DNA from: Bin87 sp965204905
GTDB taxonomy: Bacteria; Chloroflexota; Dehalococcoidia; Lucifugimonadales; UBA3495
Direction: 5' to 3'
Assembly (NCBI GenBank): GCA_965204905.1
Contig: OZ242042.1
Span: 1,736,001 to 1,800,000 of the forward strand
DNA length: 64,000 bases
A program made the position numbers and the translations under genes. Below are positions 8,901-17,277 of this stretch, piece by piece; within the stretch, counting starts at the first letter, position 1; each line of letters begins with the position of its first letter. The notes beneath the pieces were generated by a model. That model searched no databases. It saw only the letters and a program-made list of their open reading frames with translations, and was not told the origin of the DNA.

Positions 8901-9158
8901 TTAGCTGTCGGACGCTTCAACGTCCTGGGAATCCGGTTCTGCCGCGCTTTCCGCCCTTTCGCCTCTAAAGGTGGCGCCGGGGCGGTTGCGTAGTTTGGGG
9001 GATGTGAACGTATCTGATTTGAACGAAAAATTGGAAATCTGCCGGCTGGCTGGCGCGCCGCACAATTTGCACTCAATGGGATCATCGGCGCGCGAAACCG
9101 TGCGGATGGACTCGAACTGCGCCCCGCAACCGGAGCATAGGTATTCGTAGATCGGCAT
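8901..9158 (-). CDS. FmdB-family zinc ribbon protein
   Basis: An 85-residue protein opening with MPIYEYLC, the signature of the FmdB/CxxC_CXXC_SSSS family. Cys8-Cys11 and Cys30-Cys33 form a predicted zinc ribbon. The C-terminal 40 residues are low-complexity, charged and probably disordered. A strong GGAGGTG ribosome site precedes the ATG. FmdB-like proteins are proposed regulators of amidase/formamidase genes, but most are uncharacterised. It is transcribed divergently from the FAD oxidoreductase gene. Confidence 0.85.
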   Translation of the reverse strand: MPIYEYLCSGCGAQFESIRTVSRADDPIECKLCGAPASRQISNFSFKSDTFTSPKLRNRPGATFRGERAESAAEPDSQDVEASDS

Positions 9159-9221
9159 AGACACCTCCGGCCACGAATTATATCCTAACGCCAAATCTGC
9201 ACTGCACACAGGATCAACGTC

Positions 9222-10349
9222 ATGACAAATCAACCAACGGACGTGGTGATAATCGGCGGAGGAGCGGCGGGCTGCGCTGCCGCGTACTACCTTTCGCAAC
9301 AGGGGATCAAGGTAACGATCATTGAGCGGGAAGGTGTGGGGAGCAAAGCCTCCGGGTACAACGCCGGCGGGCTGAACCCCCTGGAAGGACACGGCTGGCC
9401 GGAACCGCTGCAACCAATGGCGTTGCAGTCATTCCGGCTGCACCAGGAGCTATGGGGAACTCTCCCGGAAGCAACCGGCATCGACTACCACGGGCGACTC
9501 TCATCGATAATCAAGGTTGCGTTGGACGAGCATGAGCTCGCCGAGTTGCGCGACACGGTGGAAACCTTCAACAACGCTCCCGAACCGGGGTTTTCGGCGG
9601 AATGGCTTGAGCGTGAGGATGTGCTCGCCCTTGAACCCCGCGTGACTCCGCTGGTGCTGGCCGGCGTTCACGCCGTGGGCAACGGAGCCTTGGACGGCTT
9701 GGAATTCACGCAGGCGCTTGGCGAAGCGGCAAGACTCAACGGCACCAAGGTTGTATCCGGCAGTGCGGTCGGCCTGCGCCTCGGCAACGGCCGGGTTGAG
9801 GCGGTGGTTACCAACGACGGTGAAATCCCTTGCGGCGCGCTGCTGCTCGCCGCCGGCCCCTGGTGCCGCACCGCCGAGCAGTGGCTGGATATAGCGATTC
9901 CCGTTGACCCTCTAAAGGGACAGATTATTCGGATGAAACCCAACGGGCCTGGATTGGATCACGAACTCACCGGCGGTGGCAGTTCGATGTACAACAAGAC
10001 CGACGGCCTCATCTGGTGCGGCGCGACGGAAGAAGACGCTGGATTCGACCTGTCGTTGACCGACGACGCCCGGCAGAGCGTCACCGAAAAGGCGGTCCGG
10101 CTGATGCCGTCGCTCGCCGATGCTGAGGTGGCGCTGCACACCGCTTGCCTCCGGCCCGTTACCCCTGACTGGCTGCCCATCGTCGGGCAGGCCCCCGGGT
10201 GGGACAACGCATACATCTGCGCCGGCGGCCAGAAGAAGGGCATCCTGCTGGGGCCGGCCATGGGCAAGGGGATCGCAGACCTCATCGCCGACGGCGACAC
10301 CGACATCAGCCTGATGGGATGTGAACCCGTGCGTTTCAACCATAGTTAG
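9222..10349 (+). CDS. FAD-dependent oxidoreductase, DAO/sarcosine oxidase family
   Basis: 375 residues with an N-terminal Rossmann FAD site (VVIIGGGAAGCAAAYYL followed by an acidic VTIIERE end) and a C-terminal DAO domain (RPVTPDWLPIVG, GGQKKGILLGPAMGKGIADL). Family members oxidise amino acids or N-methyl amines with FAD. No covalent-FAD motif is evident. The gene lies 12 bp upstream of a tandem CoA-transferase, so the two are likely co-transcribed. That hints that the amine or 2-hydroxyacid substrate feeds an acyl-CoA route, but this is inference. Confidence 0.88.
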   Translation: MTNQPTDVVIIGGGAAGCAAAYYLSQQGIKVTIIEREGVGSKASGYNAGGLNPLEGHGWPEPLQPMALQSFRLHQELWGTLPEATGIDYHGRLSSIIKVALDEHELAELRDTVETFNNAPEPGFSAEWLEREDVLALEPRVTPLVLAGVHAVGNGALDGLEFTQALGEAARLNGTKVVSGSAVGLRLGNGRVEAVVTNDGEIPCGALLLAAGPWCRTAEQWLDIAIPVDPLKGQIIRMKPNGPGLDHELTGGGSSMYNKTDGLIWCGATEEDAGFDLSLTDDARQSVTEKAVRLMPSLADAEVALHTACLRPVTPDWLPIVGQAPGWDNAYICAGGQKKGILLGPAMGKGIADLIADGDTDISLMGCEPVRFNHS

Positions 10350-10361
10350 GAGATTGATACC

Positions 10362-12647
10362 ATGACGACCAATGGAACCTCCGGCGCGTTGCGCGACATT
10401 CACGTGGTGGAGTTCGGGCAATATGTCCCCGGCCCGATGCTGGGCATGCTGCTGGCCGACCAGGGCGCGCACGTCATCAAGGTGGAACGGCCCGGCGGCG
10501 ACCCGGCGCGCTCCGAGCCCGCGTTTGCCACCTGGAATCGGGGCAAGCGCTCGGTTACTCTCGACCTGAAAACTCCCGCCGGCCGCGAGAACGCGCAAAA
10601 GCTGGTTGCCAACGCCGACGTGGTGATCGAGAACTTCCGGCCCGGTGTGGCCGACCGGTTGGGCATCGGCTATGCCGAGCTTGCGGCAAGCAACCCCGGC
10701 CTGATCTATTGCTCGCTGCCGGGCTACGGCGAGGAACACCCCAGCCGCAATGAGCCGGGATGGGACCCAGTAATCAGCGCGGAGACGGGCTTTTATCCGG
10801 AAACCGGCGAAAGCGGCGGCGAGCCTCTCTTCACACCGTTGCCCATTGCCAGCACCTTCTCGGCGCTGCTCGGCTCGGTTTCGGTGGGCATGGCTATCAA
10901 CGCGCGGGACAAGTCCGGTCAGGGTCAGCGCATTGAGGTGCCCCTGCACTCGGCCATGTTCACCGCCATGGGCAGCCGCATCATCAAGTTCAACAACTAC
11001 GAATACGTGAACCTGTTTGACTTCCCCCGCACCGTTATGTCCCACCCCTACCAGTGCGCGGACGGTCGGTGGATTTACCACCACGGCATGTTCGAGCGGT
11101 TCGCGCGACAGACGCTGACCGCCGCCGGCAAAACGGAGTGGATCGACGAGGTAACGTCGCTGTTCGGCCGCCCGGTGTACGAAGAGACCCTCGAGGTCTG
11201 GCAGGAACGGTTCGCCGAAATGTTCCGCGAGCGGACCGCGTGGCAGTGGGAAGCGGACATCAACGCCCAGGGCGGCGCCTGCACCGTTTGCAAGACCGTT
11301 GACGAATGGCTGGTACACGAGCACGCCGTTTCCGCCAGGATGGTTGAGGAAGTGGACGACGCCGAGCATGGCGCGATGAAGCAGCCCGGCGTCCAGGTGC
11401 GGCTGCGCGGCACCCCCGGCGCGATACAGGGCCGCGCTCCCAAGCTCGGCGAGCACACCGACGACGTGCTGGCCGAGCTGGAAAAGGCCCCGGCACGTCC
11501 CAAGGCTGCCAATGGCAGCAACGGCGATGTTATGTCGGCGTTGCAGGGCGTCCGCGTCCTGGACCTCTGTATCATCCTGGCCGGCCCCACCTGTGGCCGC
11601 ACCCTGGGCGAGTTCGGCGCGGACGTAATCAAGATCGACGACCCGACGCGGATCCTTGATCCCATCGGCTATATCGACGTGAATCGGGGCAAGCGCAGCA
11701 TCATGCTGAACCTGAAGACCGAGGAAGGCCGTGGCGTGTTCTGGAAGCTGGTCGAATCCGCCGATGTGATAGTGGAGAACAACCGCAAGTCTGCCGTGGA
11801 ACGACTGGGCCTCGGCTATGAAGCGGTCAAGAAGGTCAAGCCGGACATCGTGTACGCATCGCTGAACGCCTTTGGCTACGATGGCCCGTGGTCCGAGCGT
11901 GCCGGCTGGGAGCAGCTGGCGCAAGGCACCAGCGGGATGCAGGTGCGCCGGGGCGGGCGGAACGGCAAACCCATGTTGGCTCCCTACGCGGTCAACGACT
12001 ACGGCACCGGGCTCATGGGAGCGTACGCCGTGGCGTTGGCGCTGCACGAGCGGAACCGCACCGGCAAGGGCCAGTCGGTGGACAGTGGCCTCGCCCTCAC
12101 TGCCGGAATCTTGCAGTCGCCCTACTTCCTCGACTACGAGGGTTATGAGCGCGCTGACATCGAAGGTGTTGACGCGCGCGGGTATTCGGCCCGGTCTAGC
12201 TTGTACCAGGCGTCCGACGGATGGCTGTACATACATTGCCAGGACACTGCTACCTACGGGGCGCTCCTGTCGGCGCTGAACTTCAGGGACATCCATGATG
12301 ACGGCGACGCCATCGCCGAAGTCATTGGCGCCAACACCGTTGAACACTGGATGCAGGAGCTGCGTCCGCTGGGCGTGTCGGTGACCCCCAACATGACCAT
12401 GGAGGACTACCGCAACGATCCGGTGGTGCGCAACGCCGGCTTCGTCGTCACTCGCGACCATCACGTTTGGGGCAGCGTGGACCATTCGGGAACCACCGCT
12501 CGGCTCTCTGCGACGCCGCCGCGCCTGGGTCCCCCAGCGCCGTATTTCGGGATGCACACCGATGAGATCCTGTCTGAGGCCGGCTATTCGCCGGCGGAGG
12601 TCGAGGCTTTGAAGGCGTCAGGCGCGGCGGTCGCGCCCAATCCTTAG
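10362..12647 (+). CDS. tandem two-domain CaiB/BaiF (class III) CoA-transferase
   Basis: A 761-residue protein made of two complete CaiB/BaiF domains, about residues 1-385 and 389-761. Each has its own VVEFG/VLDLC start, the GA.VIK.. strand, the NRGKRS motif and an R..G.GQ helix. Class III CoA-transferases use an Asp to form a mixed anhydride and thioester. In domain 2 this is Asp546 (VNDYGTG). The matching place in domain 1 is Ser164 (LPIASTF), so only the second half should be catalytic. An AGGAG ribosome site precedes the ATG. DMSP-cleaving DddD also has a tandem CaiB architecture, but nothing here proves that activity. Confidence 0.9.
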   Translation: MTTNGTSGALRDIHVVEFGQYVPGPMLGMLLADQGAHVIKVERPGGDPARSEPAFATWNRGKRSVTLDLKTPAGRENAQKLVANADVVIENFRPGVADRLGIGYAELAASNPGLIYCSLPGYGEEHPSRNEPGWDPVISAETGFYPETGESGGEPLFTPLPIASTFSALLGSVSVGMAINARDKSGQGQRIEVPLHSAMFTAMGSRIIKFNNYEYVNLFDFPRTVMSHPYQCADGRWIYHHGMFERFARQTLTAAGKTEWIDEVTSLFGRPVYEETLEVWQERFAEMFRERTAWQWEADINAQGGACTVCKTVDEWLVHEHAVSARMVEEVDDAEHGAMKQPGVQVRLRGTPGAIQGRAPKLGEHTDDVLAELEKAPARPKAANGSNGDVMSALQGVRVLDLCIILAGPTCGRTLGEFGADVIKIDDPTRILDPIGYIDVNRGKRSIMLNLKTEEGRGVFWKLVESADVIVENNRKSAVERLGLGYEAVKKVKPDIVYASLNAFGYDGPWSERAGWEQLAQGTSGMQVRRGGRNGKPMLAPYAVNDYGTGLMGAYAVALALHERNRTGKGQSVDSGLALTAGILQSPYFLDYEGYERADIEGVDARGYSARSSLYQASDGWLYIHCQDTATYGALLSALNFRDIHDDGDAIAEVIGANTVEHWMQELRPLGVSVTPNMTMEDYRNDPVVRNAGFVVTRDHHVWGSVDHSGTTARLSATPPRLGPPAPYFGMHTDEILSEAGYSPAEVEALKASGAAVAPNP

Positions 12648-12671
12648 CACCAGCGGAGACTGTAGCGTTGC

Positions 12672-12699
12672 GTAGGGGCGACCCATGGGTCGCCCCTAC
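12672..12699. repeat. GTAGGGGCG-type hairpin, copy 3
   Basis: Perfect palindrome with 14-bp arms (GTAGGGGCGACCCA and its complement). Partly complementary flanks CGTTG and AACG extend it. It lies between the CoA-transferase stop and the cysS promoter and probably terminates the upstream unit. Confidence 0.88.
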
Positions 12700-12751
12700 A
12701 ACGTTTGATACAGTTCCGGATCGCCGTGCGGATGCAAAGGAGCGTGGGCCG

Positions 12752-12760
12752 TGCTAAACT
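12752..12760 (+). promoter_or_regulatory. extended -10 promoter of the cysS fusion gene
   Basis: TGCTAAACT, 33 bp upstream of the chosen GTG start at 12793. Its position argues against translation starting at the GTG at 12751. Confidence 0.45.
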
Positions 12761-12792
12761 TGCGCCATCTCGCACCTGGCGGAGGTGGCGGC

Positions 12793-15003
12793 GTGCTAAG
12801 CATCTACAACACCCTGACGAAAAACGTCGAAGAGATTCGGCCAATCACGCCGGGCCGTGTCACTATGTACACCTGCGGGCCCACGGTGTACCGCTATGCC
12901 CACATCGGCAACCTGCGGACCTACCTGATGGCCGACTGGATCCGTCGCATCCTGGAAGCCGACGGCAACGAGGTGTACCACATCAAGAACATCACCGATG
13001 TGGGGCACATGCGGCAGGAACTGGCTGAGGCGGGCGGCGACAAGATGATTATGGCCGCTCTGGCTGAGGGCAAGTCTCTCCAGGAAATCGGCGAGTTCTA
13101 CGCCGATTGGTTCTGGAAGGACGAGGAACGCACCAACATCAAGCCGGCCCACGTCTTCCCCTGGGCCTCTCACCACATCCCTGAAATGCTGGATATGGTG
13201 GGCACGCTGGTGAATAACGGCAAGGCTTACGAGGCCGGTGGCAATATCTACTTCGACGTCAACGGTTATCCCGAGTACGGCAAACTGTCCCGCAACTTCG
13301 GGGGCGATCTCCTGGAGGGCGTTCGCGCCGAAGCCGATCCGCTCAAGCATGACCCCAGAGACTTCACTCTGTGGAAGGCCGCCGAGCCGGGCCGCGACGT
13401 GAAATGGGACAGCCCGTGGGGCGAGGGATTCCCCGGCTGGCACATCGAATGCTCGGCGATGGCCCACAAATACCTCGGTGAACATTTCGACATCCACACC
13501 GGTGGTGTCGATAACGTTTTCCCCCACCACGAAGATGAGATCGCCCAGAGCGAGGGCACGTTCGGCCAACAGCACGTGAACTACTGGGTGCACGGACAAC
13601 ATCTTCTGGCCGACGGCGCCAAGATGGCCAAGTCCGCCGGCAACGTTTTCCTGATTGAGGACCTGGTGATGCGCGGATTCGATCCGCTGGCGTTCCGCTA
13701 TCTCTGCATGACGGTGCGTTATCGACACCGGATGAACTTTACCTTCACATCGCTGCGGGCGGCGGAAAAAGCGCTGACCGGCCTGCGGAACCGTCTCTGG
13801 ACCTGGCGCAATGCCTCCGGCAACGGCTCCGGCCAGCACACCCTCAGCAGCGACGCCGAAGCCTGGCGCAACCGTTTCTGGAATGCCGTGCACAACGACC
13901 TGGACCTGCCCACCGCGCTGGCGATCACGTGGGAGATGGCCCGCTCGGAACTGCCGCCCGGCGACAAGGTTGACCTGCTCCTCGACTTTGACCGCGTGTT
14001 CGGCCTTGACCTGGACCAGGTGCCGATGCGGTATGAGATCGGCCCGAACACTAGCGAAGCGATAACGAGAAGGGCTGCGCTGCGTGAGCAATCCGCCTAC
14101 TCGGATGCCGACGCGATGAGAGCTGAAGTTGTCGCCAGCGGAATGGTGGTCGAGGATGTGGGCGCTGCAACGAGAGTACGGCCTCAAACTCCGCTGGAGT
14201 TGCAGTCTGCACGCTGGCCGTCGGTTTCGGCATCCCGGGAAGTCCCATCGCTGCTTGAAGAGCCTGACCTTTACGACTTCACGTTTGTGCTGAACGCCTA
14301 CGACTATGTTGACGACGTGCGGCGCTGCGTCGAGGCGGTGTTGCAGCACTCCGGCGGCGCGTCAGTCGAAATGGTCGTGGTGGACAACGGTTCCACGGAC
14401 GGAACCGCCGAGTACCTTGAACAGGTACGGGCGGAACACGAAAACTTGAAGGTCATCCACTGCGATCACGTGGTGGGCGATGCCGCCGGCAAGAACATTG
14501 GGCTGAAGCAGGCGAGGGGTAAGTACATCGTCCTGATCGATGCGTCCACGGAAGTTGTGGGCGATGTGCTGACGCGGGTGGCGGAACAGTTGGCGGATCC
14601 AACGGTCGGCGTGTTCGGGCCCTACGGACTCACCACCGACGATATGCAGCACTTCCATGAGGAGGTGGATCGAGGCGAAGCCGACGCCATGCAAGCCTAT
14701 TGCATGACTTTCCGCCGCGCAGACCTGCGTTCAGTGGGCCTGATGCACGAATCGTTCCGGTTTTATCGGAACCTGGACATCGACTACTGCTTCCAGTTCA
14801 AGAACGCCGGCTATCGCGTGGTGTGCGACAGCAGCCTCCCGCTGGTGCGCCACGAACACCGTCAATGGGAAGAGCTGGAGGAAAACCAGCGCGACGAGTT
14901 GAGCCGCAAGAACTTCGGCCGCTTCCTCAAGCGCTGGGGCAACCGTCCGGATTTGTTGATCAACCCGGCGGCGCGGGGGTTTGATACGGGGTTCCGGCAC
15001 TGA
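12793..15003 (+). CDS. cysS: cysteinyl-tRNA synthetase fused to a family 2 glycosyltransferase
   Basis: 736 residues. Residues 1-~465 are a full CysRS: Cys28 in TCGPTVY, HIGN at 37-40, Cys220 in GWHIECSAM, His245/His246 in FPHHEDE and KMAKS at 277-281. A typical C-terminal helical domain ends at ATRVRP. After a ~28-residue linker, residues 494-736 form a GT-A glycosyltransferase with FVLNAYDY, the nucleotide-binding VVVDNGSTDGT (Asp531) and AAGKNIGLKQARGKY. The usual DxD region reads LIDAST and lacks the second Asp. The frame is continuous with no sign of frameshift. I chose GTG 12793 because GGAGG lies 7 nt upstream and the protein then begins MLSIYNTLT as other CysRSs do. The CysRS half attaches Cys to tRNA-Cys; the role of the transferase half is unknown. 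Confidence 0.93.
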   Translation: MLSIYNTLTKNVEEIRPITPGRVTMYTCGPTVYRYAHIGNLRTYLMADWIRRILEADGNEVYHIKNITDVGHMRQELAEAGGDKMIMAALAEGKSLQEIGEFYADWFWKDEERTNIKPAHVFPWASHHIPEMLDMVGTLVNNGKAYEAGGNIYFDVNGYPEYGKLSRNFGGDLLEGVRAEADPLKHDPRDFTLWKAAEPGRDVKWDSPWGEGFPGWHIECSAMAHKYLGEHFDIHTGGVDNVFPHHEDEIAQSEGTFGQQHVNYWVHGQHLLADGAKMAKSAGNVFLIEDLVMRGFDPLAFRYLCMTVRYRHRMNFTFTSLRAAEKALTGLRNRLWTWRNASGNGSGQHTLSSDAEAWRNRFWNAVHNDLDLPTALAITWEMARSELPPGDKVDLLLDFDRVFGLDLDQVPMRYEIGPNTSEAITRRAALREQSAYSDADAMRAEVVASGMVVEDVGAATRVRPQTPLELQSARWPSVSASREVPSLLEEPDLYDFTFVLNAYDYVDDVRRCVEAVLQHSGGASVEMVVVDNGSTDGTAEYLEQVRAEHENLKVIHCDHVVGDAAGKNIGLKQARGKYIVLIDASTEVVGDVLTRVAEQLADPTVGVFGPYGLTTDDMQHFHEEVDRGEADAMQAYCMTFRRADLRSVGLMHESFRFYRNLDIDYCFQFKNAGYRVVCDSSLPLVRHEHRQWEELEENQRDELSRKNFGRFLKRWGNRPDLLINPAARGFDTGFRH

Positions 15004-15066
15004 CCAAGCAACGTTGACTTCACCCTCGAATCAGCAAGAAGTTTTCGGAGTTGGAGCGACTAACAC

Positions 15067-15525
15067 ATGACAACCATTTCAATCCAAGACCGGGCCGGTG
15101 AGATTTTCACCGACGCTCGCCAGATGTACGCCCAGGCTATCGAGCGCTTTGAGCACGGCGACATCCGCGACGCGGCGGAAAAAGCTTGGTGCGCTACCAA
15201 GCGCGCTACCGATGCCCTGGTACTGTCTCGCACCGGAGAGGAACCGCCGAGTACCCATGACACCACCGAGGCTCTCCTAACGCTTGCCCGGCGTTCCGGC
15301 GCTTACGAAACACTGGTCGGACGCTACTTCACCAGGATCAGTTACCTTCGCGGTACTTGCTTCTACAGCGGAATTTGCGGACCGGACACGGAGCGCCGCA
15401 TCAGGGAAACCGCCGCTTATATCGCTGACGCCGAAGCTCTTGCTGAACCGATAAATCCTCACGGCCAATCCCTAGAGAAACGGGGCGGGTTTCAAACCCG
15501 CCCCTACGCATTTGTGGTGGTCTAG
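15067..15525 (+). CDS. PaREP1/HEPN-like helical protein
   Basis: A 152-residue all-helical protein. GDIRDAAEKAWCATKRATDAL is the conserved helix of PaREP1/HEPN-like families, and a later TCFYSGI block resembles the FY motif of the related genes at 54154 and 59343. The function of PaREP1 proteins is not established; relationship to HEPN ribonucleases is a fold-level inference. The last ~15 residues (after EPINPHGQ) are encoded by the hairpin repeat at 15482-15504, so the natural C terminus was probably overwritten by a repeat insertion. It lies 63 bp after the cysS fusion gene. Confidence 0.7.
   Translation: MTTISIQDRAGEIFTDARQMYAQAIERFEHGDIRDAAEKAWCATKRATDALVLSRTGEEPPSTHDTTEALLTLARRSGAYETLVGRYFTRISYLRGTCFYSGICGPDTERRIRETAAYIADAEALAEPINPHGQSLEKRGGFQTRPYAFVVV
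15482..15504. repeat. GTAGGGGCG-type hairpin, copy 4, inside a gene end
   Basis: Perfect 11-bp arms GGGGCGGGTTT and AAACCCGCCCC around one central base, followed by TACG. It overlaps the 3' end of the PaREP1-like gene and lies just before the converging SDR gene. Confidence 0.85.
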
Positions 15526-15529
15526 AAGA

Positions 15530-16405
15530 TTAGCCTTGGCCGAACCAATCGGGGTGGACGGCTTGCAACCCCAGCTGCGGCCACGCGGCCGGGGCGCCGC
15601 ACTTTTCCAGCCGCTCCGACAGCGGCAGCGATTCGTCCCAGTAGTAGGCGATGATGCGCCGACCGTTCCAATCGCTAGCGTCCTCGGAGGCGATCCAGAC
15701 CACCGGGGCTTGCATCACCTCGGGTTGAATTAGCGCGTTGGCGGAGGCTCCCTCCGGTGGCAGCACCATGTTGGTGGCGGTGGCCCCGCCGGGGGTGAGC
15801 ACGTTGGCGGTGACTCCAGTGCCTTCCAGGTCCTGGGCCATGATGGCGACCAGGGCCTCGTGACCGGCCTTGGACGGGCCGTAGGGCGCGCCGCCCTTGC
15901 GCCACATGGTGTCCATGCTGGTGGTTACGCCGATGATGCGGCCAAACCCCTGCTCCATCATGTGGCCGACGACGGCGTGGGACATCAGGAACGGGCCGCT
16001 TAGGTTCACGGAAATCACTTTTAGCCAGGCGTCGGGCACGATGTCGAAGAAACCCGTCCGGCTGCCCGACGTGCTGCCGCCGAAACCGGCGGTGCGGGGG
16101 TTGATGCCGGCGTTGTTGACCAGGATGTGTAGCCCGCCCATCTCGCTGATGGTCTGCTGCACGGCATTCTGTACGGATTCAGGGTCGGTAACGTCGGCGA
16201 TGATGGGCAGCACGGCGTCATCCCCGCCCAGCTCACGCATATCGTTGGCGGTCTGGTCGAGCCAGTCCTCGTTGATGTCCAGCATAGCGACGCGAGCGCC
16301 CGCCCGCACCAGTCCGGTGGTTATGGAGCGGCCCATTCCGATGGGGCTGGCCGCCCCGGTTACGATGGCCACTCGGCCTTCGAGGGTGTTTGATGGCATG
16401 GTCAT
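15530..16405 (-). CDS. short-chain dehydrogenase/reductase
   Basis: A 291-residue SDR. It has the NAD(P) glycine-rich loop TGAASPIGMG, the LVNNAG motif, catalytic Ser in GVTTS, and the Tyr/Lys pair in YGPSK. A basic residue ending the second strand is absent (LDINEDW), which favours NAD over NADP. The C-terminal extension (EKCGAPAAWPQLGLQAVHPDWFG) is longer than in classical FabG. I chose the ATG at 16405 with AGGTGA upstream; an open frame extends to 16711 but crosses the promoter of the divergent PHP gene. The substrate is unknown. Confidence 0.88.
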   Translation of the reverse strand: MTMPSNTLEGRVAIVTGAASPIGMGRSITTGLVRAGARVAMLDINEDWLDQTANDMRELGGDDAVLPIIADVTDPESVQNAVQQTISEMGGLHILVNNAGINPRTAGFGGSTSGSRTGFFDIVPDAWLKVISVNLSGPFLMSHAVVGHMMEQGFGRIIGVTTSMDTMWRKGGAPYGPSKAGHEALVAIMAQDLEGTGVTANVLTPGGATATNMVLPPEGASANALIQPEVMQAPVVWIASEDASDWNGRRIIAYYWDESLPLSERLEKCGAPAAWPQLGLQAVHPDWFGQG

Positions 16406-16525
16406 GGTATTCACCTCAGAGTTGGCGCGTCCGCTTGGCGCGGAGAAAGCGGTATGATGATAGCGCGTCCGCCAGCGTATTGCTACGCCGGTCATCGAGC
16501 CGGCGAAGGGAGCAAATTCACACGG

Positions 16526-16555
16526 TTGCATCCTGCTGTTGGCAACCCATATAAT
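16526..16555 (+). promoter_or_regulatory. promoter of the PHP-MaoC-VOC gene run
   Basis: TTGCAT (16526-16531), 18-bp spacer, TATAAT (16550-16555). It ends 43 bp before the TTG start of the PHP gene. Confidence 0.55.
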
Positions 16556-16598
16556 CGGCTGTTGGCATTGACAACACTTTGCCGACTGGAGGCCGCCA

Positions 16599-17264
16599 TT
16601 GACAACGTACCTGGACCTGCATTGCCATTCCGTTGCGTCCGACGACTCGCGCGCGACGGTTGAACAGTATTTGAAATTCATCAATGTCCTGCGCAAGCGC
16701 GGATATACCATCGACGGAATCGTCCTTACCGAACACCGGATGTTCGATTTCGACGTGGATTACTCTCAGTTGGCTTCGGAGTACGGAGTCCTGGTGCTCA
16801 AAGGCGCGGAGCTTGATACCTGCTTTGGCCACATGCTGGTGTACAACATTACGCGCGGCCTGGCTAAAGACATCGACTTCGGAGACGTGAAGATGGACGG
16901 CCGCGAGCTTATCAAGGCCGCGCGCCATCACGGCGGCTACGTGGTTCCGGCCCATCCCGGTCGTTTCGGTATCGGCTTGGTTGAGTACTTGGATCAAGGA
17001 GAGGCGTTCGATGACGTGTCCATAGTCGAACGAGTCAACGCGGGCAGCAAACCCGAAGAGAACGAACGGGCCGAAGCGCTGTGCCAGCGGACAGGCTACC
17101 TCGGGACCGCCGGCAGCGACGCCCACCTGGCCAGCCACATTGGAAGAGCGGTCACCGAGTTCAAGGCCAACATCCGCACCGAGCCGGAGTTGGTTGAAGC
17201 CCTGCTCTCCGGCGAATTCCGCCCCATCTACATTGAAGAAACCGCCGCCGTTCCCGTCGGCTGA
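16599..17264 (+). CDS. PHP-domain metal-dependent phosphoesterase
   Basis: A 221-residue PHP protein. Predicted metal ligands are visible: DLHCHS with the HxH pair, LTEHR, the Glu of KGAELD, VVPAHPGR and the terminal SDAH. Stand-alone PHP proteins hydrolyse phosphate esters such as histidinol phosphate, nucleoside bisphosphates or ssDNA ends. The start is TTG at 16599: TGGAGG lies 6 nt upstream and the protein then begins right at the first beta strand. It heads a run of closely spaced genes (PHP, two MaoC, VOC, ABC ATPase). No direct link between a phosphoesterase and acyl-CoA hydration is apparent. Confidence 0.85.
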   Translation: MTTYLDLHCHSVASDDSRATVEQYLKFINVLRKRGYTIDGIVLTEHRMFDFDVDYSQLASEYGVLVLKGAELDTCFGHMLVYNITRGLAKDIDFGDVKMDGRELIKAARHHGGYVVPAHPGRFGIGLVEYLDQGEAFDDVSIVERVNAGSKPEENERAEALCQRTGYLGTAGSDAHLASHIGRAVTEFKANIRTEPELVEALLSGEFRPIYIEETAAVPVG

Positions 17265-17277
17265 GAGGAGCGCTCAA

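Noticed and set aside
9912..12557. Very long open frame antisense to the tandem CoA-transferase
   Set aside because: Strict third-position GC bias of the real gene keeps the opposite frame open; the translation is low-complexity and matches no family.
12751..12792. GTG at 12751 as the start of the CysRS fusion
   Set aside because: It falls on a likely -10 box, and the extra residues (Gly-rich) are not found in CysRS. GTG 12793 has GGAGG at ideal distance and gives a standard N terminus.
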